Positions 63,369-64,000 of a stretch of DNA of 64,000 bases are shown here, in pieces (position 1 is the first letter of the stretch; each line of letters starts with the position of its first letter). The DNA is from Scylla paramamosain. Lineage: Eukaryota; Arthropoda; Malacostraca; Decapoda; Portunidae. The notes beneath the pieces were generated by a model. That model was given only the letters and a program-made list of their open reading frames with translations. It made no database searches and was not told the origin of the DNA. The DNA lies in NCBI RefSeq assembly GCF_035594125.1, contig NC_087192.1:13238501-13302500 (forward strand). Reading direction: 5' to 3'. The position numbers and the translations under genes were made by a program.

Positions 63369-64000
63369 TGTCTTTTGAGTGTTTTTGAACGTGTTGCGCA
63401 ATAAAGCACTAAAAGGAAGGGCAATCACATTACATGGGAATAAAACCAAATTTTACCAAGAACTTGCCATTAAGTGTTTTTTTGAGCTCCTTACATACCA
63501 AAACGCTAAAACGCATGCAAAATACATTTGATGGAGAAACCGAATAATATTACCAAATCCATGTATTTTGAGTATTTTTGATCATGTTATCTATAAAAAA
63601 CGCTTAAATACATGCAAAGAACCTTATGTTTGGGAAACGAAAGGACATTACGAGAAACGTGTCTTATGAGTGTTTTTTAAGTTCTTTCAGTACCTAAAAG
63701 CTAAAACCCACAAATAACACTCTTTATTTAGAAAAAAAATAATAATAAACAAAAAATAAAAAATATGCTTTTTTTTTTTTGTTATTTATCTTTATAGGTA
63801 CCGATATGCCAAAATTCTGCCAAAATTCAGGGAATTTATTTGGAAAAAAGAACATTAGCAAAAAAGTTAATTATATCTTTCTTTTTTTTTCGGATTGTTA
63901 TGTACCAAACCCTAAAGTGCTTGCAAAGCCACCTATATAGGGAAGTTAAACGACTTTACCAGAAACCTGTCTTTTCAGTGTTTTTCAGCATGTTAGGCAC
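63369..64000 (-). repeat. Minus-strand satellite block at the window end
   Basis: Reversed m4, m3, m2, m1, m11, m10 and m9 run from 63369 to the end, stopping in m8 wording (cagcatgttaggcac). The block mirrors 54160-54753 and includes the matching 'ccaaatccatg' variant of m2 near 63555. Its A/T tract in m11 is near 63725-63780. Confidence 0.9.

Larger units (their letters stand above)
60775..64000 (-). repeat. Large inverted repeat 2, right arm (runs off window)
   Basis: This is the reverse complement of 54160-56957 and is still matching when the window stops, so its true outer end is unknown. It keeps the m8-m11 segment that the left arm lost. It contains copy 6 of the amplified inverted block, whose monomers therefore read forward here (62895-63368). 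Confidence 0.88.

Overview
The whole 64-kb window is satellite DNA. I find no protein-coding gene, tRNA, rRNA, transposon or CRISPR array. The sequence is very A+T-rich and built from one family of about 96-bp monomers. Most monomers carry an A-rich start (aaaaacactcaaaa), a ttggtaatgt block, a catata/cataaag block, a gcatgc-like centre, and gcgttttggtacc near the end. The organism must be a eukaryote with large heterochromatic arrays. A plant is my best guess, because of the array style and the long (TA)n tract, but the sequence contains no gene that would identify the species.

The array has several levels. Level 1 is the 96-bp monomer. Level 2, in an older-looking domain (about 27.5-31.2 and 33.1-38.0 kb), is a 5-monomer cycle of about 0.48 kb, which I label S-R-Q-P-T. 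Level 3, filling the rest, is an 11-monomer higher-order repeat (HOR) of about 1.1 kb. It reads m1-m11 as S R Q P T + half-monomer + S' R' Q' P' T* T', so it looks like two 5-mers plus an extra monomer. Level 4 is a mosaic of multi-kb segmental duplications of groups of HORs. An example is about 8.9-19.8 kb against about 19.1-26.7 kb, differing by loss of whole HOR units.

Orientation is also mosaic. Reading monomer direction base by base gives about 20 blocks of alternating polarity. About 15.5 kb is on the minus strand. Six blocks of about 0.46 kb (7.6, 14.0, 23.0, 49.6, 54.8 and, itself inverted, 62.9 kb) share the same two breakpoints. They are therefore copies of one old inversion that was later amplified. 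Two large inverted repeats are present: 27.54-31.18 against about 33.31-37.21 kb (centre near 32.4 kb), and about 54.16-56.96 against 60.77-64.0 kb (running off the window end).

Smaller scars record how the array changes. They include a (TA)75 tract, a T14G12 homopolymer pair, a perfect 24-bp-arm palindrome, a 92-bp tandem duplication, a 41-bp templated patch, and a hairpin-shaped insertion that marks one sub-lineage. The many short open frames are by-products of a 96-bp (3 x 32) unit. They are not annotated as genes.
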